Shown here piece by piece: positions 52,781 to 61,779 of a DNA stretch of 64,000 nucleotides (the stretch's first letter is position 1; each line of letters opens with the position of its first letter). This DNA is from Comamonadaceae bacterium ALPHA2B. Lineage in GTDB: Bacteria; Pseudomonadota; Gammaproteobacteria; Burkholderiales; Burkholderiaceae_C. Position numbers and translations under genes: made by a program. The stretch is taken from positions 42,180-106,179 of the forward strand of contig SCOE01000018.1 of assembly GCA_005503065.1 (NCBI GenBank), given 5' to 3'. The notes beneath the pieces are model-generated. The model was not told the DNA's origin, did not search any database, and saw only the letters and a program-made list of their open reading frames with translations.

Positions 52781-53047
52781 TCAATCCCTGGCCGGCGGCG
52801 GACGGCCGACGGCCACGCTGATGAGGTAGCTGCCGGTCTGCGTGCAGACCTCGACCCAGCGCGTGAGCGCGCGGTCGGTGGAGCCGTCGGTCTCGGTCAC
52901 GAAGCGCAGGGCCGCCAGGCCGAGCGCAGTGCCGACGACCGACACCACGGCCAGCACGGCGATGGCTCGCACGGCACGCCACCGGCGCGAACGCCCGCCA
53001 GGGGCGGGCGAGGCGTCGGGAGGCGGCGTCATTCGGCCACTGTCCAT
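52781..53047 (-). CDS. Small membrane protein in the copper cluster
   Basis: 88 residues from MDSGRMTPPPD (an ATG five codons later is also possible). One membrane helix (AVRAIAVLAVVSVVGTALGLAAL) after a Pro/Arg-rich N-terminus, and a short periplasmic tail containing one Cys (EVCTQTG). Unrecognised. It lies 16 bases after the YcnI-PCuAC fusion and 27 before the second PCuAC, so it belongs to this transcript. Confidence 0.65.
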   Translation of the reverse strand: MDSGRMTPPPDASPAPGGRSRRWRAVRAIAVLAVVSVVGTALGLAALRFVTETDGSTDRALTRWVEVCTQTGSYLISVAVGRPPPARD

Positions 53048-53063
53048 GGCAGCGCGGGGCGCG

Positions 53064-53948
53064 TCAATGCTTGTGGCCCTCGCCGGCCGCGGCCGCGGCC
53101 GGCGCGGCCTGCACCGGCGCCTGCACGACGAGCGTGCTCTTCGCGCCCGCCGCATCCTCGAAAGTCAGCGTGAGCGGGATGACGTTGCCGGCCGTGATGG
53201 GCTGCTTCAGGTCCATCAGCATCAGGTGATAGCCGCCCGGCTTGAGTTCCACGGCCTGCCGTGCGGGAAGCTCGAGCGCGGGGACGGCACGCATCTTCAT
53301 GGTGTCGCCTTCCATCTTCATCTGGTGCACTTCGGCGACGCCTGCCACGGGCGTGGCGACGCCGACCAGCTTGAGCGGCGCGCCGGCTGCCAGCGTCATG
53401 AAGCCGCCGGTGCCGCTCTGGCCCGGCACCGCGGCGCGCACCCAGGCACCGCTGGCGTCGACCAGCGCGCTGCAGGGCGCCACCACGTTCAGGCGCGCGG
53501 CCGGGAACGGCAGCTTCTCGCCCGCCGCGCCGGTGGGCAGCTGCGCCCAGTCGGCGCTGCCCGCGTCGCAGCTCTGCAGCACGGCGAAGTACAGCGGGCC
53601 GGGCGCGGCCGGCAGCGTGCCGCGCAGCAGGAACTCGCCCTTCCGGTCGCCGGGCAGGGCCTGCGCGGGGGTGTCGGCGGTCCAGCGCACGGTGCCGGTG
53701 CCGGAGCGGTCGATGTCGACCTTCCAGCCTGTGCGGGCCGGCACGTCCTGCAGCACGAAGCCGCGCGGCAGCCGCACCGTGAGGCCGGTGGTGCTGCGCG
53801 CGTCCTTGCACGCGTGGCCGACCTTGAAGGCGGCGTCGTAGGTGCTGCCGGCCACGGCCGGCCCGGGCTGCAGGACCACGTGGGCAAAAGAGGCTGCAGC
53901 GCCCGTCAGCATTGCGGAGGCAGCTATGGTTTTGAGAGCAAATTTCAT
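53064..53948 (-). CDS. YcnI (DUF1775) - PCuAC fusion, copper-binding periplasmic protein
   Basis: 294 residues. Signal peptide MKFALKTIAASAMLTGAAASFA cleaved before His, so the mature chain starts HVVLQPGPAVAGSTYDAAFKVGHAC; YcnI proteins bind copper through this N-terminal histidine. DUF1775 runs to ~158, then PCuAC (ASGAWVRAAVPGQSGTG, EVHQMKMEGDTMKMR, GGYHLMLMD) to a terminal HKH. The PCuAC half is a close duplicate of the gene at 52274. The signal peptide is encoded by repeat A. The adjacent TonB receptor suggests copper import. Confidence 0.93.
   Translation of the reverse strand: MKFALKTIAASAMLTGAAASFAHVVLQPGPAVAGSTYDAAFKVGHACKDARSTTGLTVRLPRGFVLQDVPARTGWKVDIDRSGTGTVRWTADTPAQALPGDRKGEFLLRGTLPAAPGPLYFAVLQSCDAGSADWAQLPTGAAGEKLPFPAARLNVVAPCSALVDASGAWVRAAVPGQSGTGGFMTLAAGAPLKLVGVATPVAGVAEVHQMKMEGDTMKMRAVPALELPARQAVELKPGGYHLMLMDLKQPITAGNVIPLTLTFEDAAGAKSTLVVQAPVQAAPAAAAAGEGHKH
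53884..53945 (-). repeat. Dispersed palindromic repeat A, copy 8 (encodes signal peptide)
   Basis: Minus strand: tttgctctcaaaaccatagc, tgcctccgc, gacgggcgctgcagcc and tcttttgc. Covers codons 2-21 of the YcnI-PCuAC gene. Confidence 0.75.
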
Positions 53949-53971
53949 CACGTTGGCTCCTGAGGTCCAGG

Positions 53972-56314
53972 TTAAAGGTCCCACTTCAGCGAGGCGGTGT
54001 ACGTCCGCTGCGGATAGGGATGGAAGTTCCAGTACTGGTCGTTGTTGGCGTTGTCGATGCCGAAGGACGCCGACCACTGCCGCGTGATCTGGTAGCGCAC
54101 GCGCAGGTCGACGGTGAAGTACTTGCTGGCGCCGAAATAGGCGTCGGCGTTGACGTCGCTGTTGTCCAGGTTGGAGTACTGCCGGCCGCTGTAGCGCGCG
54201 GCCACGGTGAAGGCCCAGCGGTCGTCGGGCCGGTAGGTCGCATAGACCGTGGAGCGCCAGCGCGGCACGCGCGGCTGCCACTTGCCCACGCTGGCCGGGT
54301 TGTTGGCGTTGGCCACCGTCTTCGAATCGGCATACGTGAGGCTCGCGCCCAGGTCCACGCCCTTGAAACCCCAGGCCGCGAAGACGTCGGTGCCGGTGTA
54401 GGCCAGCTCGATGCCCGTGGTGCGCACCTTGTCGACGTTCTGCACGCGCGAGACCGTGCTGTTGGGGATCAGCTGGCTGTAGAGCGCGTCCTTCGTCGTC
54501 TCGTGGAAGAGCGTGGCGCGCGCGAGGCCGTTGCCGATGTCCTTCTCCAGGCTCAATTCGCCCGTCCACGACTTCTCGGGCTTGAGCGTCGGGTCGTTGA
54601 TGAAGGACAGCGCGCCGCCCGAGGTGGCGCCGTACAGCTCGCCCACGGTCGGGAAGCGCACCGCACGGCCGACCGAGGCCTTGAGCACGGTGTCGGACGC
54701 CAGCTGCCACGCCAGCGCCGCCTTGGGCGACAGGTGCGACTCGCTGCGCTCGCCGTAGCGCTGCAGGCTGGCGGCCGTGGCGGTGAAGCCGCTCGAGGCT
54801 TTCCAGTCTTCCCAGCGCAGGCCGAGCACGGCCTTCCAGTCGGGGGCGAAGCGCCAGGCGTCCTGGACCCAGGCGCTGGTGGTACGGCTGCGGCCGCCCA
54901 CGGCGCTGACCACCGACAGCGGGTTGGCTGGCCCGTCGATCCAGCTGCCGACCACGTTGTTCTTGTCGATCGCGAGCTTGTAGCTGTCGCGGCCGATACC
55001 AAAGTCGACGATGTGCGCGCCCTGTGGGCCATTCGGTCGCCAGGTGCCCTTGAACGCCAGCGTGTTCCAGCCGGTGCCGTTCTGGTCCTGCAGCGTGCCG
55101 GCGCCGCCGATGGCCGCGAGCGGCAGCGCCACCGTGGGCGCGCGCTGCTGGTCCTTGTGGAAGTCGTAGAGGCTGGCGGCGACCTCCCAGTCGAAAACCC
55201 CCTGGGTGCGGCTCTTCACCGACAGGCCGTGCATCACGTGCGCCTGGTCGTCGCTGGTGAGCGGAAAGGCCGTGGGCGCGAGCGTGTAGCTGCGCCCGAG
55301 GATGTTGACGTTGCCGCTGTAGACCGGCAGGCCGTTGGCGGCCGTGAGGTAGCTCGCGGGCCGGCCCTCACCGGTGTTCTGCCACCAGCCCAGGGTGTAG
55401 GTGGCGCGCACGGTGGGCGAGAAGTCGTAGGCCAGCTTGAGCTTGGCCTGGTCCTGCACCGTGCGGTACTGCGTGCCGGTGCCCAGGATGTACCAGGGCG
55501 TGTTGGTCGTGCTCCGGCCACCCACGTAGCCCGCCACCGGCGTGCCGGCCGAGCCCGCGCGGCCCGAGGCGGCCGTGGCCGTGGTGAAGGTCAGCGGCTG
55601 GCCCTCGCTGTCGGTGCGCGACAGGTGCAGCCACCACGACCAGTCCCCCACCTTGCTGCCGAGCGAGGCGCTGGTCTGCCAGCTGTCGAAGGTCTGGCGG
55701 GTGTTGTACAGGTCGTTGGGCTGCGAGGAATAGCCGGCGCTGGCGTGCGCCTCGAACTTCGTCGGCATGCGCGTCACGTAGTCGACCACGGCGCCGGCCG
55801 AGTTGCCTGGGTACGCGGCCGAGAAAGGGCCGTACATCACGTCGACGCGCTCGATCTCCTCGGGCGACACCAGCCCCCAGCGCGGCGCGTAGTTGGTGCC
55901 GTTGGCGATGCCGTTGCCCAGGTAGTTGGACAGCAGGATGCCGTCGGCATACACCGCCGAGCGCGCGCTGTTGCCGGTGCCGGAGGCGCGGGTGGACAGG
56001 ATGGCGTGGTTGTAGTCGCCGATGTAGCGCTTGCGCACCAGCAGGCTGGGCAGGTACTTGAGCGCGTCTTCGCTGTCGGTGGCGTTGATGCGCGTGTCGA
56101 TCTCCTCGCGCGTCACGCCCTCGATGGTGGTGGGAATCTGCGTCGGCAGCGAGGTCGGCTGGCCGCCGGTGACGGTGACGATCCCGAGCGACTTGGTGCG
56201 CTCGGGCGCATCGTCGGCGGGGGCGCTCTGCTGGGCGATGGCTGCGCTCCAGCCGCAGGCGACGATGGGGACTGCAGCGGCGCCGATGGCGCGCGACAGC
56301 ACGGATCTCTTCAT
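53972..56314 (-). CDS. TonB-dependent receptor, probable copper receptor
   Basis: 780-residue outer-membrane protein from MKRSVLSRAIGAAAVPIVACG. Plug domain with VTREEIDTRINATDSEDALKYLPSLLVRKRYIGDYNHAILSTRASG and RVDVMYGPFSAAYPGNSAGAVVDYVTRMP; barrel ends in ASLKWDL. This differs from siderophore receptors (no TPQSVSVV segment) and fits receptors adjoining PCuAC and YcnI. Copper as ligand is inferred from the neighbours. Confidence 0.9.
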   Translation of the reverse strand: MKRSVLSRAIGAAAVPIVACGWSAAIAQQSAPADDAPERTKSLGIVTVTGGQPTSLPTQIPTTIEGVTREEIDTRINATDSEDALKYLPSLLVRKRYIGDYNHAILSTRASGTGNSARSAVYADGILLSNYLGNGIANGTNYAPRWGLVSPEEIERVDVMYGPFSAAYPGNSAGAVVDYVTRMPTKFEAHASAGYSSQPNDLYNTRQTFDSWQTSASLGSKVGDWSWWLHLSRTDSEGQPLTFTTATAASGRAGSAGTPVAGYVGGRSTTNTPWYILGTGTQYRTVQDQAKLKLAYDFSPTVRATYTLGWWQNTGEGRPASYLTAANGLPVYSGNVNILGRSYTLAPTAFPLTSDDQAHVMHGLSVKSRTQGVFDWEVAASLYDFHKDQQRAPTVALPLAAIGGAGTLQDQNGTGWNTLAFKGTWRPNGPQGAHIVDFGIGRDSYKLAIDKNNVVGSWIDGPANPLSVVSAVGGRSRTTSAWVQDAWRFAPDWKAVLGLRWEDWKASSGFTATAASLQRYGERSESHLSPKAALAWQLASDTVLKASVGRAVRFPTVGELYGATSGGALSFINDPTLKPEKSWTGELSLEKDIGNGLARATLFHETTKDALYSQLIPNSTVSRVQNVDKVRTTGIELAYTGTDVFAAWGFKGVDLGASLTYADSKTVANANNPASVGKWQPRVPRWRSTVYATYRPDDRWAFTVAARYSGRQYSNLDNSDVNADAYFGASKYFTVDLRVRYQITRQWSASFGIDNANNDQYWNFHPYPQRTYTASLKWDL

Positions 56315-56360
56315 GGATGAACCCTCTGCGGCCCGATGCATGCGGACCGCGACTTGCGAA

Positions 56361-56421
56361 TGAAATCACGCCGCAGCGCCCGTGGGACGGGCGCGAGGCG
56401 CTACGAAATCAATAGCAAATC
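56361..56421 (-). repeat. Dispersed palindromic repeat A, copy 9
   Basis: Minus strand: tttgctattgatttcgtagc, gcctcgcgcccg, cgggcgctgcgg. It follows the DUF2946 stop directly and could act as a partial terminator ahead of the TonB receptor. Confidence 0.75.
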
Positions 56422-56782
56422 AGAGGGCGGGAGGCCCGCGCGCCGGCAGCGGCGCGGCGGTGGCCGCGGCAATGCGCGCGGCGGGGATCGACTGCAGCGC
56501 ATGCCCGAGCGGCTGCGGCTGCGGCAGCTGCACCACCGGCGGTGCGGGCGGCGGCGCGCCGGTCAGCACGCACAGCGGGCAGTCGAGGTGCGAGGCGCCC
56601 ATCTCCTGCGCGCCGTCGTCGGTCTTGACGACCACCTTCACGGCGCCGGCGCTGGAGCACACCACTTCCATGGCCTGCGGGTTGACCACCGGCGAGGCGA
56701 TGGCGGCGCCCAGCGACAGCACGAACCACAGCAGCACGAGGCGGCCGAGGCGAATCACGCGGAGGCGGGGCAGGACAGGCAT
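56420..56782 (-). CDS. DUF2946-like protein of the copper cluster
   Basis: 120 residues starting MPVLPRLRVIRLGRLVLLWFVLSLGAAIASP, a signal peptide or anchor. HLDCPLCVL gives a CxxC next to His/Asp, as in DUF2946 proteins found beside copper receptors. A Pro-rich C-terminal tail follows. Between the TraB gene (29 bases) and the TonB receptor. Function unknown, metal binding plausible. Confidence 0.72.
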   Translation of the reverse strand: MPVLPRLRVIRLGRLVLLWFVLSLGAAIASPVVNPQAMEVVCSSAGAVKVVVKTDDGAQEMGASHLDCPLCVLTGAPPPAPPVVQLPQPQPLGHALQSIPAARIAAATAAPLPARGPPAL

Positions 56783-56811
56783 GGGGAAGGCGCGATTATG
56801 CGGCGGACCCG

Positions 56812-57825
56812 TCAGCGCGGCGCCGCGGGCGCCGGCACGACCTGCGTGACGGAAAAGCCCCGCTGCCCAAGCAGCGTGACCAGCCCCTGCGGCCCCACCA
56901 TGTGCAGCGCGCCCACGGCAGCAAAGACGCGCTGGCCCCGGTCGTGCACGGCCACGATGCCGTCGGCCAGGTGCGGGTTGCGGTCGTCCAGCAGCTTCTT
57001 CATCATGGCCCGCTCGGCCGGGGTCTGCATGCACTCGCACCAGCGTTCGTAATCCGCCAGGCGCGGCAGGTCGCCGCGCGACCACATGTCGGCCAGCTCG
57101 AGCATGCGCTGGCGCAGCTTGCCGTTCTCGAGCTCGTCGAGCGCGTCGTCGACCTGCTCGCCTTCTTCGCGGGCGGTGTCGGCGGTGAAGAGCGCGAGCT
57201 GCGCCTGCACGCTTTCGAGCGCCACCAACGGCAGCTTCGCACGGCGCGCGTAGCCGGCCAGCACGGTGTCGATGGCGAAGTCGGTGTACAGGCCGTCGGC
57301 GCGCGCCACGTAGCCCGCCAGCGCGGTGGTCTGCAGGATGGGCTGGAGCCTGAGCTGCGGGTCGCCGGCCTCGCGCGCGCAGGCGGCGGCCCACTGGCGG
57401 TTGAGGCGCTCGACGCGCGCCGGCGTCATCACCTCGGCACGGCGCACCGGGTCGCCAGGGGCGAAGAGCGGCTGCATGGCGTCGGTGTCGAGCGGGTCGA
57501 GTTCGAGCGCGACGGCGTCGCTCTGCCGCAGCGCCTGCGCGATGCGCGGGCCCGGCACCACCCAGGGGGCGCGGCCGAGGTGCAGGGTGCCGTAGAGCCA
57601 GGACGTGCGCCCGTCCTTCTCGATGCGCCAGAGGTAACCCCGGTCGACCGGCCGGCGGCGCGCCTGCTCGAGCAGCTGCGGCGTGAGGCTCGCTTCGGCG
57701 GAGGGTGGACAGGCCGGCGCGGCGGGCTGCGCCGCGGCCGCAGCGCCGGCGACTGCGAGCCCGCAAGCCGCAGCGCGCGCGATGCAGGCAGCGAGCGTCT
57801 TCAGGATCGGCAGGCAGGGCGACAT
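56812..57825 (-). CDS. TraB/GumN family protein
   Basis: 337 residues with an N-terminal signal peptide (AACGLAVAGAAAAAQ). Two GX2H motifs: WLYGTLHLG near residues 75-83 and VGALHMVGPQGLVTLL near the C-terminus, the conserved metal-site elements of the Tiki/TraB/GumN superfamily. Probably a periplasmic metalloprotease-like protein. It may be the first gene of the copper transcript. Confidence 0.9.
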   Translation of the reverse strand: MSPCLPILKTLAACIARAAACGLAVAGAAAAAQPAAPACPPSAEASLTPQLLEQARRRPVDRGYLWRIEKDGRTSWLYGTLHLGRAPWVVPGPRIAQALRQSDAVALELDPLDTDAMQPLFAPGDPVRRAEVMTPARVERLNRQWAAACAREAGDPQLRLQPILQTTALAGYVARADGLYTDFAIDTVLAGYARRAKLPLVALESVQAQLALFTADTAREEGEQVDDALDELENGKLRQRMLELADMWSRGDLPRLADYERWCECMQTPAERAMMKKLLDDRNPHLADGIVAVHDRGQRVFAAVGALHMVGPQGLVTLLGQRGFSVTQVVPAPAAPR

Positions 57826-57898
57826 GGGATCGAGACCGGGAGCGCCGGGCGGCAGTGGCGCGATTCTCGTGCGGCGGGGCGCTGCCTATCATCGCGCC

Positions 57899-58312
57899 AT
57901 GCACAGCATCTTCCACCTGGCCTTCAACGTCCGCGACCTCGATGCGGCGCGCCGCTTCTACGGCGGCGTGCTCGGCTGCGCCGAAGGACGCAGCACCGCC
58001 ACCTGGGTCGACTTCGACTTCTTCGGCCACCAGATCTCGCTGCACCTGGGCGAGCCCTTCGCCACCGCGCGCACCGGCCACGTGGGCGACGTGCTGGTGC
58101 CGATGCCGCACTTCGGCCTGATCCTGCAGCTGGACGACTGGCAGGCGCTGGCGAAGCGGCTGGAGGCGGCCGGCACCGACTTCGTGCTGAAGCCGCAGGT
58201 GCGCTTCGAGGGCCAGCCCGGCGAGCAGTGGACGATGTTCTTCTGCGACCCCTTCGGCAACCCGATCGAGGTCAAGGGCTTCAGGTCGCTGGCGACGGTC
58301 TACGAAAAATGA
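57899..58312 (+). CDS. VOC-family (glyoxalase/bleomycin resistance) protein
   Basis: 137 residues. MHSIFHLAFNVRDLDAARRFYGGVLGC start with His6 as first metal ligand, HQISLHLGE in the middle and FCDPFGNPIEVKGF with the terminal Glu ligand. A small metal-dependent enzyme of unknown substrate. Divergent from TraB; its stop overlaps the next ATG. Confidence 0.9.
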   Translation: MHSIFHLAFNVRDLDAARRFYGGVLGCAEGRSTATWVDFDFFGHQISLHLGEPFATARTGHVGDVLVPMPHFGLILQLDDWQALAKRLEAAGTDFVLKPQVRFEGQPGEQWTMFFCDPFGNPIEVKGFRSLATVYEK

Positions 58313-59484
58313 GGCGCCACTTCGTCTGGCGTCGTTGCCGGGGACCGGCGATTGCCGTGCTGTGCCTGGCGGCAGGCGCCGCCCACGCCATTCAGGACTG
58401 CGAGCTCAACGGCCAGAGCGTGAACCCGGCCAACGGCAACACCACCGCCGGCAAGACAGGCCTGATGCGCTGCAAGGACCGCGACAGCGGCGTCATCCAG
58501 CGCGAGCAGGAGCTGAAGAACGGCGTCTTCATGGGGCTGGTGCGCTTCTACGAGCAGGGCAAGCTCGCCAAGGAGCACCGCGTGAACGCCCAGGGGAACA
58601 TGGAAGGCCTGGCCCGCGAGTTCGCGCCTTCGGGCCAGGTGGTGCGCGAGGCGACGTACGACAACGGACGCACCGTCGGGTTGGTGCGCAGCTTCTATCC
58701 GGCGGGACAGCTGCGGCGCGTGTCCTTCCACGAAGAACCGGGCGGCGAACGTGCGGTGGCCGAGTTCACCGAACGCGGCCAGCTCGCTGCACTGCGCTGC
58801 GCCGACAAGCCCGTGCTGGCGCCCGCCTTCGACGATACGCGGGCCTGTGGCCATGCGGGCAACACGCCGTCGGCGGTCGAGCTCTTCGACGGCAAGGGCC
58901 AGTTGCGCTCGCGCCTGGGCTTCGCGGCAGGCAAGCGCGTGCGGGCCGAGGAGTTCTACGACAACGGACAGCCCTCGGCGCTGATGGAGCAGTCGGGCAA
59001 CCAGCGCATCGAGCGCCGCTTTTCGAGCGAGGGCGTGAAGCGCCGCGAAGTGGTGTCGCTGCTGGTGGAACGCGGCGCCGTGCGCCAGCGCGAGGCGGAG
59101 TTCTCCGAACGCGGCACGCTGGTGCGCGAGCAGCGCTGGACGCCCGAAGGCGAGCCGATGGGCGACGACAGCTACTACCTGAACGGCCAGCCGCGCAGCA
59201 AGGCGGTCTACAGCGGCAGCGGCGAGGCGCGCGTTCGTGAGGTGACGGAGTATTTCGACAACGGCCAGCGCGCCTCGCAGGGCCGCTACACCGCCGTGGG
59301 CCGTGGCCGGCAGTTGCCGACCGGCACGCACCAGCGCTTCGACGAACAAGGCCGGCTCGTGGCCGAGTCCACCTTCGATGCCAGGGGACGCGTGACGCGG
59401 GAAAGGACCTGGGGCGACGACGGGCAGCTGCAGCGCGACGACGAGGTGTTCGAGGACGGGTCGCGCAAGGCCTACGCGAAATAA
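58309..59484 (+). CDS. Exported YwqK/MORN-like repeat protein
   Basis: 391 residues. Signal peptide MRRHFVWRRCRGPAIAVLCLAAGAAHA, then repeated beta-hairpin units of MORN_2/YwqK type: FYEQGKLAKEHRV, FYPAGQLRRVSF, FYDNGQPSALME, YYLNGQPRSKAV, YFDNGQRASQGRY, RFDEQGRLVAES. Such proteins are sometimes labelled antitoxins by homology with YwqK of Bacillus, but no toxin gene is nearby. Probably a periplasmic surface-binding protein. It overlaps the VOC gene by ATGA. Confidence 0.85.
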   Translation: MRRHFVWRRCRGPAIAVLCLAAGAAHAIQDCELNGQSVNPANGNTTAGKTGLMRCKDRDSGVIQREQELKNGVFMGLVRFYEQGKLAKEHRVNAQGNMEGLAREFAPSGQVVREATYDNGRTVGLVRSFYPAGQLRRVSFHEEPGGERAVAEFTERGQLAALRCADKPVLAPAFDDTRACGHAGNTPSAVELFDGKGQLRSRLGFAAGKRVRAEEFYDNGQPSALMEQSGNQRIERRFSSEGVKRREVVSLLVERGAVRQREAEFSERGTLVREQRWTPEGEPMGDDSYYLNGQPRSKAVYSGSGEARVREVTEYFDNGQRASQGRYTAVGRGRQLPTGTHQRFDEQGRLVAESTFDARGRVTRERTWGDDGQLQRDDEVFEDGSRKAYAK

Positions 59485-59505
59485 AGAGGGTAGGCGCGCC
59501 GGGGC

Positions 59506-60642
59506 TCAGACGATCGACATGTGTTCGGTGCCGGCCGCCAGGTCGGTCGAGCGGGCGCGCTGGCTGCCCAGCTTGATCTGCAGGCGCAGGTCGTTGGCCG
59601 AGTCGGCGTTGCGCAACGCATCGTCGAAGGAGATGGTGTGCTGCTCGAACAGGTCGAACAGCGCCTGGTCGAAGGTCTGCATGCCGAGGTTGCGGCTCTT
59701 CTTCATGATCTCCTTGATCTCGCCCACCTCGCCCTTGAAGATGAGGTCGGAGATCAGCGGCGTGTTCAGCAGGATCTCGACCGCGGCGGCGCGGCCACGG
59801 CCGTCCTCGGTCGGCACCAGGCGCTGGGAGACGAGCGAGCGCAGGTTGAGTGACAGGTCCATCAGCAGCTGCGCGCGGCGCTCCTCGGGGAAGAAGTTGA
59901 TGATGCGGTCGAGCGCCTGGTTGGCGCTGTTGGCGTGCAGCGTGGCCATGCACAGGTGGCCCGTCTCGGCGAAGGCGACGGCATGCTCCATCGTCTCGCG
60001 GTCGCGGATCTCGCCCATCAGGATCACATCGGGCGCCTGGCGCAGGGTGTTCTTGAGCGCGGCTTCCCACGAATCGGTGTCGATGCCCACCTCGCGCTGC
60101 GTCACCACGCAGTTCTTGTGCGGGTGCACGAATTCCACCGGGTCTTCGACGGTGACGATGTGGCCCTGCGAGTTCTCGTTGCGCCAGTCGATCATGGCGG
60201 CCAGCGTGGTCGACTTGCCCGAGCCCGTGGCGCCCACGAGGATCACCAGGCCGCGCTTGGTCATGGCCACGTCCTTGAGCACCTGCGGCATGTTCAGGCC
60301 GTCGATGGTCGGCAGCTTGGCCGGGATGGTCCGCAACACCATGCCCACCTTGCCCTGCTGCACGAAGGCATTGACGCGAAAGCGTCCCACGCCCGAAGGC
60401 GAGATGGCGAAGTTGCATTCCTTGGTGCGCTCGAACTCCGCCGTCTGCCGGTCATTCATCACCGAACGCGTGAGCGCCAGCGTGTGCTGGCCCGACAACG
60501 CCTGCTGCGACACCTTGGTCACCTTGCCGTCGATCTTGATGGCCGGCGGAAAGTCGGCCGTGATGAACAGGTCGGAGCCGTTGCGGCTGACCATGAGCTT
60601 GAGCAGGTCGTTGATGAACTGGCTGGCTTGATCGCGTTCCAT
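59506..60642 (-). CDS. pilU: Type IV pilus retraction ATPase PilU
   Basis: 378 residues from MERDQASQFINDLLKLMV. PilT/PilU family hexameric ATPase. Walker A GATGSGKST near 134-142, Asp box EDPVEFVHPHKNCVVTQREVG, Walker B LMGEIRDRET, His box TLHANSA. It lacks the AIRNLIRE motif of PilT, having LISDLIFKGEV in its place, which marks it as PilU. It assists PilT in forceful retraction. 14 bases after pilT. Confidence 0.96.
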   Translation of the reverse strand: MERDQASQFINDLLKLMVSRNGSDLFITADFPPAIKIDGKVTKVSQQALSGQHTLALTRSVMNDRQTAEFERTKECNFAISPSGVGRFRVNAFVQQGKVGMVLRTIPAKLPTIDGLNMPQVLKDVAMTKRGLVILVGATGSGKSTTLAAMIDWRNENSQGHIVTVEDPVEFVHPHKNCVVTQREVGIDTDSWEAALKNTLRQAPDVILMGEIRDRETMEHAVAFAETGHLCMATLHANSANQALDRIINFFPEERRAQLLMDLSLNLRSLVSQRLVPTEDGRGRAAAVEILLNTPLISDLIFKGEVGEIKEIMKKSRNLGMQTFDQALFDLFEQHTISFDDALRNADSANDLRLQIKLGSQRARSTDLAAGTEHMSIV

Positions 60643-60656
60643 GGAGGTTCCTGGGT

Positions 60657-61700
60657 TCAGCCGGGGAAGTTTTCGGGGATCTTGGCCTTGCCGCGGGCTT
60701 CGGCAGAAGAAATGGCGCCACGCCGGACCAAATCGGTGAGGTTTTGATCCAGGGTCTGCATGCCCATGGACACCCCCGTCTGAATGGCGGAATACATCTG
60801 CGCCACCTTGGCCTCGCGGATCAGGTTCCGGATCGCGGGCGTGCCCAGCATGATCTCGTGCGCCGCCACGCGGCCCGAGCCGTCCTTGGTCTTGCACAGC
60901 GTCTGCGAGATCACGGCCTGCAGCGATTCGGACAGCATGGCGCGGATCATCTCTTTCTCTTCGCCCGGGAACACGTCGATGATCCGGTCGATGGTCTTGG
61001 CGGCCGAGGAGGTGTGCAGCGTGCCGAAGACCAGGTGGCCCGTTTCCGCCGCGGTCATCGCCAGGCGGATGGTCTCCAGGTCGCGCATTTCGCCCACCAG
61101 GATCGCGTCCGGATCCTCGCGCAATGCGGAGCGCAGCGCGTTGGCGAAGGACAGGGTCATCGGCCCGACCTCGCGCTGGTTGATCAGGCACTTCTTCGAC
61201 TCGTGCACGAACTCGATCGGGTCTTCCACCGTGAGGATGTGGCCGTACTCCGTCTCGTTGAGGTAATTGATCATGGCCGCCAGCGTGGTCGACTTGCCCG
61301 AGCCCGTGGGGCCGGTGACCAGCACCAGCCCGCGCGGCTTGAGCGCCAGTTCGCCGAAAATCTTGGGCGCGTTGAGCTGCTCCAGGGTCAGGATCTTCGA
61401 CGGGATGGTCCGGAACACGGCCGCCGCGCCGCGGTTCTGGTTGAAGGCGTTGACGCGAAAGCGCGCCAGGCCCTCGATCTCGAAGGAGAAGTCGACCTCC
61501 AGGAACTCTTCGTAGTGCTTGCGCTGGGTGTCGCTCATGATGTCGTACACCATGGCGTGCACCGCCTTGTGGTCGAGTGCGTCGACATTGATGCGCCGCA
61601 CGTCGCCGTGCACCCGGATCATGGGCGGCAGGCCGGCCGACAGGTGCAAGTCCGACGCCTTGTTCTTGACGCTGAAGGCCAGCAATTGGGTGATGTCCAC
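60657..61700 (-). CDS. pilT: Type IV pilus retraction ATPase PilT
   Basis: 347 residues. Walker A GPTGSGKST, Walker B LVGEMRDLET, His box TLHTSSA and the retraction motif GTPAIRNLIREAK. It depolymerises pili for twitching, DNA uptake and surface sensing. First gene of the pilTU pair, divergent from yggS with 79 bases between. Confidence 0.98.
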   Translation of the reverse strand: MDITQLLAFSVKNKASDLHLSAGLPPMIRVHGDVRRINVDALDHKAVHAMVYDIMSDTQRKHYEEFLEVDFSFEIEGLARFRVNAFNQNRGAAAVFRTIPSKILTLEQLNAPKIFGELALKPRGLVLVTGPTGSGKSTTLAAMINYLNETEYGHILTVEDPIEFVHESKKCLINQREVGPMTLSFANALRSALREDPDAILVGEMRDLETIRLAMTAAETGHLVFGTLHTSSAAKTIDRIIDVFPGEEKEMIRAMLSESLQAVISQTLCKTKDGSGRVAAHEIMLGTPAIRNLIREAKVAQMYSAIQTGVSMGMQTLDQNLTDLVRRGAISSAEARGKAKIPENFPG

Positions 61701-61779
61701 GCGCAGTTCCTCGGTTGGCTAGACGTCCAAGCCGGCTGAAATCCAGCTTCGTGACGTTTTGATACGCTTTTGAAAGATT

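Noticed and set aside
58309..59484. Toxin-antitoxin module suggested by the YwqK-like name
   Set aside because: No toxin gene is adjacent, and the product has a signal peptide and hairpin repeats; the name reflects only distant homology.
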